The notes under the pieces are model-generated. The model was not told where the DNA came from. It saw only the letters and a program-made list of their open reading frames with translations, and ran no database searches. A DNA stretch of 64,000 nt from the NCBI RefSeq assembly GCF_001942335.1, contig NZ_MKKH01000044.1:62001-126000 (forward strand), read 5' to 3'. Source of the stretch: Cellulosimicrobium sp. CUA-896. Its GTDB lineage: Bacteria; Actinomycetota; Actinomycetes; Actinomycetales; Cellulomonadaceae. Below, piece by piece: positions 8,982 to 17,289 of the stretch; the first letter of the stretch is position 1; each line of letters begins with the position of its first letter. The position numbers and the translations under genes were made by a program.

Positions 8982-9955
8982 ACGAGGACCGTCGTCCCGG
9001 GCGGGGCGCCCCAGGCGTCCCAGATCCAGTTCATGGCGTCGTTCGACACCCGCACGCAGCCGTGCGAGGCGGGCCACGGCGGGATCGAGCCCGAGCCGTG
9101 GACGGCGATGCCGCCGGTGAAGAACTTCGGGCGCCACATGCTGCCGAGCTCGAGGCTCGACTCGTAGTTCGCATCGACCTGCCGCCCGACCTGGAAGGTC
9201 CCGCGCGGTGTGCCGGCCCGGTAGGTGCGCCCCTTCGCCTCGAACCGCTCGCCGTTGCCCGACGACGCGTTGATGACCGTCACGACGCGGCCGTCCTCGA
9301 CCGCGAGGAGGAGCTGGCGGTCGAGGTCGATCTCGATCACGCGGCCGGAGCCGCTGCGGGGCTGCGGCCGGACGCCGGAGTCGAGCGCCGCCTGGGTGGC
9401 AGGGCCGACGACGCCGTCGCGCGCGGTCCCCGCAGCCTTCTGCAGCGCCCACACGGCCTGCTGGGTACCCGGCCCGAAGTGACCGTCGGGCGGGCCGATG
9501 AAGTACCCCAGCTCGCCGAGGCGCGCCTGGAGCGCGCTCACGCGCTCGCCGGTCGCTCCGCGCACGAGCGGCTCGGGCTCCGGCGGGGGCGTCGGCTCGG
9601 CCGGCGGAGGCGTCGGCGAGGGCGGGGCCGGGCTCGGCGACGGCGACGGCGGCTCGGACGGCTCGTCCGTCGGTCCCGGCGTCGCGTCACCGGTTGGGGA
9701 GGGCCCCGACGACGGCTCCTCGGACGGCTCCTGCGACGGTTCCGGTCGCGGGGAGGTGGGGCGGGTCGTCGGCTCGTCCTCCGCGGACGCGGTGGCCGAC
9801 GGCGCGTCAGCCGGCCCGGCGCCGGGGACCCCCGCCTCGCATCCGCTCGCCAGGAGCAGCGCGACCGCGGCAGGGAGCAGCGCGCGCACCGCGCGTGCAC
9901 GACGGCGGGGTGCGGAACCGCGCGGTGGCGTCCTCCACGTCCGGTGGTGCTCCAC
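8975..9955 (-). CDS. L,D-transpeptidase lipoprotein with peptidoglycan-binding domain
   Basis: The 326-residue product starts at GTG 9955 behind GAGGAGG. A signal segment ends in the lipobox LASGC, so it is a lipoprotein. A long Pro/Ser/Glu-rich linker follows, then a PG_binding_1 domain (LQARLGELGYFIGPPDGHFG) and a YkuD catalytic domain with IAVHGSGS and SHGCVRVSN, giving the catalytic His and Cys. Such enzymes make 3-3 crosslinks in the cell wall or attach proteins to it. Its position beside murB fits a wall function. The linker probably spans part of the wall. Confidence 0.92.
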   Translation of the reverse strand: MEHHRTWRTPPRGSAPRRRARAVRALLPAAVALLLASGCEAGVPGAGPADAPSATASAEDEPTTRPTSPRPEPSQEPSEEPSSGPSPTGDATPGPTDEPSEPPSPSPSPAPPSPTPPPAEPTPPPEPEPLVRGATGERVSALQARLGELGYFIGPPDGHFGPGTQQAVWALQKAAGTARDGVVGPATQAALDSGVRPQPRSGSGRVIEIDLDRQLLLAVEDGRVVTVINASSGNGERFEAKGRTYRAGTPRGTFQVGRQVDANYESSLELGSMWRPKFFTGGIAVHGSGSIPPWPASHGCVRVSNDAMNWIWDAWGAPPGTTVLVY

Positions 9956-10152
9956 GACGTCCTCCTCGGTCGACTGCCGCGCGGGAGCACGATGACCCGT
10001 GTGCCGGGCGGGGACGTCCATCATGGGGGAGAGGGAGCGCGCGAGTGCGGCGGAGAGGCGGGGCGGCGCGAGATCGTGATGCTCTCGTGACGCGGCTCAC
10101 CACCACGAGCGGGCTCCGCGTGCCGACCGGAGCGCCGCGCGCGGCCCCCGGA

Positions 10153-10535
10153 TCACGGTCCGCGTCCCTCCTCGAGCGCGCCGCGGACGAGGTCGAGCGC
10201 CGCCGCGTCGTCGAGCCCCGCCGCGCGCGCCGCCCGGACGAGCTCGCGCGCGGCCCGGCGAGCGTCGACGTCGGCGGGCGACGCGCCGTCGCGACCACCG
10301 TGCCGGCCCGGCGCCGCGTCTCGACGACGCCCGACGCCTCGAGCTCGCGGTAGGCGCGCGCCACCGTGCCGGGGGCGACCCCGAGGTCGGTCGCGAGGGC
10401 GCGGATCGTCGGCAGGCGGTCGCCGACGGAGAGGCGTCCCGCCGCCACGTGGGCGAGGACCTGGGCGCGGATCTGCTCGAACGGCGGTGTCCCGGAGCCG
10501 AGGTCGATCTCGACCCTCAGGTCAGGCGACGGCAC
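10153..10535 (-). CDS. GntR-family regulator, YtrA type (frameshifted)
   Basis: The ~127-residue protein has the winged-helix of GntR proteins (PPFEQIRAQVLAHVAAGRL, then GVAPGTVARAYRELEASGVV) and only a short alpha-helical tail, as in the YtrA subfamily. One base is missing near 10282; restoring it gives a tail rich in Ala/Arg helices that stops at 10153. It overlaps the preceding membrane-protein gene by 14 bases, so the two form an operon. YtrA-type regulators normally repress an adjacent transport or membrane operon in response to envelope stress. Confidence 0.83.
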
Positions 10536-11487
10536 GGGCGTCCTCGTCGGCGGTGGTGCCGACCCACGCGTCCGGGTCCGGCGCGGGTTGCACGACGACG
10601 GCGACCGTGGCGAGAGCGAGCAGCGCCGCCACGGCGACGAGCACGACGGCGCCCGGGTACCCGACCCGCGCCGCGGCGCTCGCGCCGGTGCCGAGCGTCC
10701 CCGCGGCGGTGAGGCCGAGCGCGAGCTGGACGCCGCGCAGGACGCGGTGCGCGGAGAGCCGGCGCAGCGCGACGTCCCAGCCCGCGCCCACGTGGGGCAC
10801 GGCCGGGCGGCGGGCGACGAGCCGCAGCACGCCCTCCGAGGCCGCGAGGACCGTCACGGCGCCGAGCGCGAGCCAGACGCCGTAGAACGCCCCCGGGTAC
10901 GGGCTCGCCGTCGAGGTCGAGGCCTCGGCGACGCGGGTGACCGACCGTCCCTCGTCGCCGGCCGTCGCGGCACCGACCGCCGCGAGCACGACGACGAGCG
11001 CCGCGAAGGCCCAGGTCAGGTGGCGCAGGCGGCGTGGGGCGACGTCGCCGACCGTGCGGTGGCGGAGCGTCGCGGAGCGCACGGCCGTCCGCGGGGTGGG
11101 CCAGGTCCGCTCGCCGATCGCGTGCGCGGCGAGGAAGGCGAGCGCGACGAGCGCGGGGGAGAGGCCGACGAGGACCCCCTCGGCGAGCCCGTCGACGGTC
11201 GCGACCGCCTGCGACCCGACGATCCCGACGAGTGCGGCGAGCCCCGCGGCCCCGCCGGCGACCGTCGCCGCGTGCCGGCGCGCGGACCGGCGGACCGGGT
11301 CGGCGTCGGCGACGTCGTGCAGGGAGACCGGACGCGGCGGGGTCCGCAGCAGCGCGCGCACCACGAGGACGACGGCCACGACGGCCCCCACGACGAGCAG
11401 CAGCACGACCGCGCTCCACGCGACGTCGTAGGCGGCGGGGAGGAAGAGGTCGACACCGTCGCTTTGTGCCAAAGTTTGTACCGGCAT
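10522..11487 (-). CDS. Multi-helix membrane protein next to GntR regulator
   Basis: About 321 residues with seven or more hydrophobic helices (for example LVVGAVVAVVLVVRALL and LVALAFLAAHAIG) and no recognised catalytic motif. It resembles DUF1648-like proteins only in general layout. I chose the ATG at 11487; the start region overlaps an AT-rich palindrome (11462-11474) with codons that are rare here. It is transcribed first in an operon with the GntR gene and divergently from the phosphotransferase gene. The function is unknown. Confidence 0.65.
   Translation of the reverse strand: MPVQTLAQSDGVDLFLPAAYDVAWSAVVLLLVVGAVVAVVLVVRALLRTPPRPVSLHDVADADPVRRSARRHAATVAGGAAGLAALVGIVGSQAVATVDGLAEGVLVGLSPALVALAFLAAHAIGERTWPTPRTAVRSATLRHRTVGDVAPRRLRHLTWAFAALVVVLAAVGAATAGDEGRSVTRVAEASTSTASPYPGAFYGVWLALGAVTVLAASEGVLRLVARRPAVPHVGAGWDVALRRLSAHRVLRGVQLALGLTAAGTLGTGASAAARVGYPGAVVLVAVAALLALATVAVVVQPAPDPDAWVGTTADEDARAVA
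11462..11474. promoter_or_regulatory. Palindrome at start of the GntR operon
   Basis: CTTTGTGCCAAAG is a 5-bp inverted repeat in a locally AT-richer patch over the first codons of the membrane protein. It could be the GntR operator. Confidence 0.35.
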
Positions 11488-11540
11488 GGCGACGACGATC
11501 CCAGCCCGGTCGGGGCGCGTCAAGCCCGGGATGAGAGTCC

Positions 11541-11584
11541 TCTCATCCGCGTCTCACGCGCGCGTCACCGAGGTCGGGTGTGCT
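11541..11584 (+). promoter_or_regulatory. OmpR-type direct repeats and -10 (site A)
   Basis: TCTCAT, TCTCAC and CGTCAC start at 11541, 11552 and 11563, exactly 11 bp apart. A -10-like TGTGCT (11579-11584) follows after 10 bases, and the phosphotransferase GTG is six bases further. The same array is found at sites B and C. Confidence 0.65.
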
Positions 11585-11590
11585 GGCACC

Positions 11591-12894
11591 GTGACCGACA
11601 CCTGTGCCCCGACCGACCACCGGACCTGGCTCGACCTGCTCACGGCGGACGACGCCGGGGACGTGCTCGCGGCGGCGCTCGGCGCGGACGGCGCGTCCCT
11701 CGGCACGTGGCGCGTCGACCGGGTGCACGCCCGGCCGGGCGCCGAGGTGACCGTGGGGTACGACGTCGTCGCCGCGCGCGGCGACGGGGCGGCCGAGGCG
11801 GGGGAGTATCTGCTCGCCACCACCGCGTCGCTCCCGCCCGAGGCCGTCGGTCCGGGTGTCGCGCGGCTCGACGACGGCGAGCGCGTCCTGCACGTGTGGC
11901 GCCACCCCGCCGACCCGCTGCTCCCCGGGCTCGCCGTGGCCTGCGACCCTGCCGAGCTCACCCGACGGCTGCGTGCCACCGGCCAAGACGTACGGGTCGA
12001 CGCGGTCGAGATCGTCGCCTACCGCCCGCTGCGGCGCGCGGTCCTGCGTGCCCGGACGACGCGCGGCGCGGTGTACGTCAAGGTGGTCCGGCCGCACCGG
12101 GCACGTGCCCTGGTCCGGAGGCACGCCCTGCTCACCGAGCGCGACGCGGCCGTCGGCGGGGCGGCGCCCGACGACCCGGTCCTGCGTGACGCGAGCCCGG
12201 GTGCCGTGCGGGCGCACGGTGCCTCGCGTGGGCCGCCGACGGCGTCGTCCTCCTCGAGGAGGCGCGGGGCCGGTCGCTCGCCCAGGTCCTCGCCGCCGCT
12301 CCGCCCGAGCGGCGCGCGACGGCCGTCGACCCGCACGCGCTGCTGCGTGCGCTCGAGGAGCTGCCCGTCGCCGCGACGTCGCTGAGGCGTCGCCCTGCCT
12401 GGGCCGAACGTGCCGAGCGGTACGCCCGCACCGCGACGGAGGTGCACGGGCTCGACGCGGCCCGCGTCGCGGACGTGACGACGGTCGTCACGCACGGCGT
12501 CGCGACGCGCGACCCTGGCCCGGTCGTCGCGACCCACGGCGACTTCCACGCCGCCAACGTCCTGCTCGACGCCACGGGGGCGCGCGTGGAGACGCTGCTC
12601 GACGTCGACACCCTCGGTCCGGGCCACCGGGTGGACGACCTCGCGTGCGTCGTCGCGCACCTCGCCGTCCTGCCTGGCCTGTCGCCCGGTGACTACGCCG
12701 GCACGGAGGGCCTCGTCGCACGGTGCCTCGCGGTGTTCGGCGAGGTCGTCGACCCGGTCGCACTGCGCTCGCGGGCCGCGGGCGTCGTGCTGTCCCTCGC
12801 CTCGGGCGCCGCGACGCGCGAGCTCGCCGAGGCGTGGCTCGCCGTCGCGGAGCAGCTCGTCGACGCCGGTCGGAACCCTCGCCCCGCCGTCTGA
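11591..12894 (+). CDS. Aminoglycoside-phosphotransferase-fold kinase (frameshifted)
   Basis: The protein (about 434 residues) has the APH/choline kinase fold. The catalytic loop HGDFHAANVL supplies the base Asp and the metal-binding Asn, and LDVDTLGPGHRVDDLA matches the DFG-like metal-binding Asp region. An N-terminal lobe has the phosphate-binding Lys in a VYVKVVRP strand. One C is lost near 12222. The start GTG 11591 is six bases after a TGTGCT -10, so the message is likely leaderless. Substrates of this fold range from antibiotics to sugars and maltose, so resistance should not be assumed. Operator site A upstream links it to the two-component system at 13.5-16 kb. Confidence 0.8.
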
Positions 12895-12900
12895 GAACCC

Positions 12901-12944
12901 TCTCATCGCGGACTCCTCGACCTCTCACCCGCCCTCGGAAGACT
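12901..12944 (+). promoter_or_regulatory. OmpR-type direct repeats and -10 (site B)
   Basis: TCTCAT (12901), ACTCCT (12912) and TCTCAC (12923) are spaced 11 bp apart. AAGACT (12939-12944) lies 10 bases after the last repeat and is a plausible -10 for the secreted protein gene at 13000. Confidence 0.65.
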
Positions 12945-12999
12945 ACGGATCGGACGCGGTCGGCAGGCCGCGCGCACCACGACACGAAGGAGACACACC

Positions 13000-13422
13000 A
13001 TGAAGGCTCGCAGCGCGTGGATCGTCACCGGCGCCCTCGGGGCGGTCGGCCTCGGCGCCACGGTCGCGACGGCGCAGGGCGCGTTCGACACCCCGGATCC
13101 GGCGGCCGTCCCCACCTCCGTCCAGGTCGACCGGACCGCCACCACGGCCGGGACTCCGGCCGGCACGGGGACGACGTCGGCCGGCGCGGGGACGACGTCG
13201 GCCGGCACGGCGATGTCCGCCCCGAGCCCGAGCGCCGTGCAGAACGGGTCGTCGATCACCACGGTGACCGCGCAGACCGCCCCCACCGCGCAGTCGGCGC
13301 AGACGGCGCCGTCGGCGGGCACCGCCGACACCCCGAGCACGGCCGACACCCCGGGTACGCCGAGCACGGCCGACAGCCCGAACACCCCCAGCACGCCTCC
13401 GACGCCGCAGACCGCGGACTGA
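13000..13422 (+). CDS. Secreted Ser/Thr/Pro/Ala-rich protein
   Basis: A 140-residue protein with a clear signal peptide (Lys/Arg start, hydrophobic GALGAVGLGATV core, ATAQG cleavage region) and a low-complexity mature part dominated by Thr, Ser, Ala and Pro, including repeated TADTP/TPSTAD units near the end. No enzyme domain is seen. The start has an AAGGAG ribosome site. It may be a wall-associated or O-mannosylated stalk-like protein. Operator site B upstream suggests control by the OmpR-type regulator encoded next to it. Confidence 0.75.
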   Translation: MKARSAWIVTGALGAVGLGATVATAQGAFDTPDPAAVPTSVQVDRTATTAGTPAGTGTTSAGAGTTSAGTAMSAPSPSAVQNGSSITTVTAQTAPTAQSAQTAPSAGTADTPSTADTPGTPSTADSPNTPSTPPTPQTAD

Positions 13423-13457
13423 CGGCCCGGGCCGGCGGCACGTCCCGCCGGCGACCC

Positions 13458-13502
13458 GCGCGACGACGCCCGCCCCACCGTCCGGGGCGGGCGTCGTCGC
13501 GC
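13458..13502. terminator. Strong bidirectional terminator
   Basis: A perfect 19-bp stem (13458-13476 with 13484-13502) and a 7-base loop lies between two convergent genes. Confidence 0.85.
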
Positions 13503-13565
13503 GCACGGCGCACCGGAGCGGGTCGGCGCGGGTCGGCGCGGGTGCGGTGCCCGGGCGGCGGCGGT

Positions 13566-14240
13566 TCAGGCGGGGCGCGCGGCGTCGGCGAGCCGGTAGC
13601 CCATGCCGCGGACGGTCACGAAGTGCTCGGCCCCGAGCTTGTTGCGCAGGTAGCGCACGTACACGTCGACGACGTTCGACCCGGGGTCGAAGTCGTAGCC
13701 CCAGACGCGCGACAGGAGCTGCTCACGGCTGAGCACCTGTCCGGGGTTGCGCAGGAACGCCTCGGCGAGCGCGAACTCGCGCGCGGACAGGTCGACCTCG
13801 CGGTCGGCGGTGCGGGCGCGGCGCGTGCGCAGGTCGAGGCTGAGCGACCCGTGGCTGAGCACCGTGACGTCGCCCGCCGGCTCGGTGCGCAGCCGCAGGC
13901 GGATCCGCGCGAGGAGCTCCTCGAAGCGGAACGGCTTGGCCATGTAGTCGTCGGCACCGCCCTCGAGCCCGGCCACCGTGTCGGCCACCGACGACCGCGC
14001 CGTGAGGATGATGACGGGGATGGTGCTGCCCGTCTCGCGCAGCCGCCGCAGCACGGTGAAGCCGTCCTGGTCGGGCAGGCCGAGGTCGAGGACGAGCAGC
14101 GCGAAGTCGCCCGTGCTCACGAGGTCGAGCGCCTCCCGGCCCGTCGTCACCGTGGTGCTCGCGTAGCCCGCGGCACGCAGCCCCTTGGCGACGAAGGACG
14201 CGATGCGGGTCTCGTCCTCCGCGAGGAGGATCTGGCTCAC
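13566..14240 (-). CDS. OmpR-family response regulator
   Basis: The 224-residue protein has a receiver domain (acidic pair ED at 8-9, phospho-acceptor Asp52 in LLVLDLGLP, Thr in ILTAR, Lys in MAKPF) and a C-terminal winged helix of PhoB/OmpR type (LLSRVWGYDFDPGSNVVDVYVRYLRNKL). It starts at GTG 14240, overlapping the TGA of the kinase gene, so the two are translationally coupled. Proteins of this type bind direct repeats spaced 11 bp apart. Three such arrays (sites A, B, C) flank the operon, and one lies at its own promoter, implying autoregulation. Confidence 0.94.
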   Translation of the reverse strand: MSQILLAEDETRIASFVAKGLRAAGYASTTVTTGREALDLVSTGDFALLVLDLGLPDQDGFTVLRRLRETGSTIPVIILTARSSVADTVAGLEGGADDYMAKPFRFEELLARIRLRLRTEPAGDVTVLSHGSLSLDLRTRRARTADREVDLSAREFALAEAFLRNPGQVLSREQLLSRVWGYDFDPGSNVVDVYVRYLRNKLGAEHFVTVRGMGYRLADAARPA

Positions 14241-15806
14241 GAGGTGGTCCTTCGTCGGTGGGTGCGCGAGCCGCCGGAGCGTCCGGCGGCGGGAGGAGCG
14301 GGGTCGGCGCGGTGGGCGCCGTCATGACGGCGGCGGGAGCGAGCGGGAGGTCGAGCGTGAACGTCGAGCCCACCCCGGGCGTGGAGGCCACCAGCGCGCG
14401 GCCGCCGTGGCCGTCGGCGATCGCGCTGACGATCGCGAGGCCGAGACCTGCGCCCTCGGGGCGCTCGCGGCCCGGCGACGACGGAGCCTGGGCGAACCGC
14501 TCGAAGATCCGCTCGACCTGGTCGGGCGGGACGCCGAGCCCCTCGTCGCGCACCCACAGGCGCAGTCGCGCGCGTCGTCGGACACCGCCGAGCCGAGCGC
14601 GACGACGGAGCCGGGCGAGGAGAACTTCACCGCGTTGGCCGCGAGCTGCAGCAGCGCCTGGGTGACGCGCTGCGCGTCGACGTCGGCGACGACCTCGGCG
14701 CGCGCGTCGACCCGCCACCGCCGGTCGCCGAGCGTGCGGACCTTGTCGTGCACGTCGTCGGTGAGGCGGCCGACGTCGGTCGGTGACGGGCGCACGAAGT
14801 CGGGCCGTCCGACGGTCGCGAGCGTCACGAGGTCGTCCACGAGGCGGTGCATGCGGTCGAGCTCGTCGAGCGCGAGGTCGCGCGTCTCGCGGGCGTCGGA
14901 CGGGTCGGCGGGGTCCATGAGCTCGAGGTGGCCGCGGACCACGGTGAGGGGCGTGCGCAGCTCGTGCCCGACGTCGTCGAGCAGGCGGCGCTGCGACTCG
15001 AAGGACCCCTCAAGCCGGTCCAGCATGCCGTTGACCGTGCGCGACAGGTCCGACAGGTCGTCGTTGCCCGTCACGGGGATGCGCGCCGACAGGTCGGTGT
15101 CGGTGATGCGCCGGGCGGTGCGGGCGAGCACCCGGATCGGCCGCAGCAGGCGGCCGGCGACGACCCGTCCGACGACGCCCGTGAGCACGAGCGCACCGAG
15201 CGCGACGAGGGCGTAGGTGCCGAACACGCGCGCGACCTCGGCCTGCTCCGCGGTGCGGTCGTAGGCGAGCACGAGGGCCGCGGGCTCGCCGGTCCCGGCC
15301 GCGCCGGCGACCGGGGCCACGAGGACGCGGTACTCGGCGGTCGACGTCGCGACCGAGCGCAGGACCGGCGTGGCGCCGTCCGCGTACGGCGCGACCGCGG
15401 CGAGCAGCTCCGCGTCGTCCTCGAGGTGCACCTGGACGTCCTGCTGCGACACGAGCGGGGCCCGTCCCGCGCGCAGGCCGATGATGCCCTCGTTCCGGGC
15501 GGGCACGACGAGCTGGATCGCCGCGACGACCAGGTCCTCGGGTGCGGTGAACGGCTCGCCCGAGACCGGGTTCACGCCCGACTCCCCGAGCGTCCTCAGC
15601 TCGACCGCGCTGCGCTCCAGGCTCTCGTCGATCCGTGCGTCGACCTGCCCGCGCTGCAGCAGCCACGCGGCACCCCCGGCGAGCAGGAGGGCGAGCGCCG
15701 ACAGCCCGAGGAACGCGGCCAGCATGCGGGTGCGGACGGTGATCCCGAACCGGTGGCGGTCGGCCGGGCCGGCGACGGCGCCGTCCTCCGGCGCCCCACG
15801 GGCCAT
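14237..15806 (-). CDS. Membrane sensor histidine kinase (frameshifted)
   Basis: Two membrane helices bracket a ~140-residue extracellular sensor domain. A HAMP domain (RPIRVLARTARRITDTDLSAR), a dimerisation/phosphoacceptor helix with the active His in GHELRTPLTVV and an ATPase domain with N-box LAANAVKFSS and G-box GAGLGLAIV follow. One base is lost near 14572. A second loss somewhere between 14250 and 14340 is needed to reach the TGA that overlaps the regulator start. The ATG overlaps the stop of the Asp-rich gene by one base (TGATG). The signal is unknown; the acidic upstream protein suggests cations or envelope state. Confidence 0.88.
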
Positions 15807-16150
15807 CAGTCGTCCCCGTCCGCGTCGCCGTCGTCATCGCTGTCGCCGTCGCCGTCGCCACGATCACCGGTGTCGTCGTCACCGGCGTCGTCATCGTCAT
15901 CGTCATCGTCGTCGTCGTCCGCGGAGGGCGGTGCCGGGGACACGCGGCCGACGCCGTCGGTCGTGCCCCCGTCGTCCGGCGGCGGCGTCGAGGCCGGGTC
16001 CGTCGCCGGGGCCGACGGGGGCGGCGTCACGACCACGGTGCCGCCCAGCTCGCGGTCGTCGGGACGCGCCGTGACCGCGACCGCGGCGGCGGACCCGGCG
16101 AGGACGAGCAGGAGGACGCCCACGATCCAGGCCACGGTCCGTCGAGTCAT
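15806..16150 (-). CDS. Membrane-anchored Asp-rich protein heading the kinase operon
   Basis: About 114 residues: Arg-rich N-terminus, one transmembrane helix (VAWIVGVLLLVLAG), a Thr/Pro/Ala-rich spacer, then a C-terminal tail made almost only of Asp with Gly, Ser and Ala, including eleven Asp in a row. With the usual topology the tail is outside the cell and could bind Ca2+ or Mg2+. The ATG at 16150 lies six bases after a GATACT -10, so the transcript is leaderless. It is co-transcribed with the sensor kinase and may be an accessory sensor. No family is recognised. Confidence 0.75.
   Translation of the reverse strand: MTRRTVAWIVGVLLLVLAGSAAAVAVTARPDDRELGGTVVVTPPPSAPATDPASTPPPDDGGTTDGVGRVSPAPPSADDDDDDDDDDDAGDDDTGDRGDGDGDSDDDGDADGDD
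15807..15921. repeat. Trinucleotide-rich tract encoding the Asp tail
   Basis: The strand reads as runs of GTC and GTCATC units (for example around 15889-15918). Slipped-strand changes would add or remove Asp residues without changing frame. Confidence 0.7.
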
Positions 16151-16155
16151 GCCGC

Positions 16156-16189
16156 CAGTATCCGAGAGCCGGATGAGACGCACATGAGA
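16156..16189 (-). promoter_or_regulatory. OmpR-type direct repeats and -10 (site C)
   Basis: On the minus strand TCTCAT (16189-16184), TCTCAT (16178-16173) and TCTCGG (16167-16162) are spaced 11 bp. GATACT (16161-16156) follows, and the ATG of the Asp-rich gene is six bases further. Confidence 0.7.
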
Positions 16190-16226
16190 AGCTCCGGCCC
16201 GGCCGGCCCGGGGGAGCGGCGCCCGC

Positions 16227-17246
16227 TCAGCCGGCCGCGAGCCAGTCGTCAACGCCGGTCAGCAGGCGCTTGCGCGTGGCCGTCGACGCCCGGCTCGCGC
16301 GGATCGAGGACCGCGCGAGCTCCGCGAGCTCCTCGTCCGAGAACCCGTGCTCGTGGCGGGCCGTCTCGTACTGCGCGACGAGACGCGACCCGAACAGCAG
16401 CGGGTCGTCCGCCCCGAGCGCGACGCGCGCCCCGGCGTCCACGAGCGCACCGAGCGGCACCTCGCCCGCGCTGTCGTACACGCCCAGCGACACGTTCGAC
16501 GCGGGGCAGACCTCGAGCGCCACGCCGCGGTCGACGACGTCGTCGAGCACCCGGTGGTCCTCCGCCGACCGCACGCCGTGGCCGAGCCGGTCGGGCACGA
16601 GCTCGCGCACCACCTCGTGCACGTGTGCGGGCCCGAGCAGCTCGCCGCCGTGCGGCACCGACGCGAGCCCCGCCCGGCGCGCGATCGCGAACGCCCGCGC
16701 GAACTCGCCCGTGTCGCCGCGGCGCTCGTCGTTGCTCAGCCCGAAGCCCACGACCTCGCCGGCGCCCTCGCCCGCGTACTGCGCCGCGAGCCGGGCCAGC
16801 GCGCGCGCGTCGAGCGGGTGCCGGGTGCGCGACGCCGCCACGACCACCGCCACCTCGGTCCCCGTCGCGGCGCTCGCGGACCGTGCAGCGTCGAGCACGA
16901 TCTCCACCGCGGGCGTGATCCCGCCGACGAACGGCGCGTACGACGTCGGGTCCACCTGGATCTCGAGCCGCCCCGAGCCCTCGGCCGCGTCGTCCTGCGC
17001 CGCCTCGAGCACGATCCGGCGCATGTCCGCCTCGGAGCGCACGCACGCTCGTGCGGCGTCGTACAGGCGCTGGAACCGGAACCAGCCGCGCTCGGTAGGG
17101 GGCAGGCGCAGCGGGTCGCCGTCCAGGAGCGCGTGCGGGAGGCGGACGCCGTACTGCGCGGCCAGGTCCCGCAACGTCTCGACGCGCATCGACCCCGTGA
17201 AGTGCAGGTGCAGGTGGGCCTTCGGGAGCGTCGCCAGGTCTCGCAC
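16227..17246 (-). CDS. add: Adenosine deaminase
   Basis: This 339-residue amidohydrolase converts (deoxy)adenosine to (deoxy)inosine in purine salvage. The metal-binding HLHLH motif is near the N-terminus (KAHLHLHFTGSM), followed by PHGGE for the metal His and catalytic Glu, LGHGVR for the next His, and ADDPLLF for the metal Asp. The first motif has HFTGS instead of the common HLEGS, a variant known in actinobacterial members. GTG 17246 follows the -10 CAGACT (17258-17253) by six bases, suggesting a leaderless transcript. It appears to be a single-gene unit. Confidence 0.9.
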   Translation of the reverse strand: MRDLATLPKAHLHLHFTGSMRVETLRDLAAQYGVRLPHALLDGDPLRLPPTERGWFRFQRLYDAARACVRSEADMRRIVLEAAQDDAAEGSGRLEIQVDPTSYAPFVGGITPAVEIVLDAARSASAATGTEVAVVVAASRTRHPLDARALARLAAQYAGEGAGEVVGFGLSNDERRGDTGEFARAFAIARRAGLASVPHGGELLGPAHVHEVVRELVPDRLGHGVRSAEDHRVLDDVVDRGVALEVCPASNVSLGVYDSAGEVPLGALVDAGARVALGADDPLLFGSRLVAQYETARHEHGFSDEELAELARSSIRASRASTATRKRLLTGVDDWLAAG

Positions 17247-17289
17247 ACCGGGAGTCTGGCACGAGCCGCGCCGTCCGGCCGTCCGACGC

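Noticed and set aside
2751-9452. A 2233-codon open frame on the minus strand
   Set aside because: It runs antisense through MaoC, LacI, MFS and murB genes, is Arg/Ala/Gly-rich low-complexity and lacks any domain. Long stop-free antisense frames are expected at this GC content.
11591-12894. An aminoglycoside resistance gene
   Set aside because: The kinase fold is clear, but the sequence is not close to a known resistance enzyme and the family has many other substrates.
15807-15921. The GTC/GTCATC tract as non-coding microsatellite only
   Set aside because: It is in frame with a supported membrane-protein gene that overlaps the kinase start.
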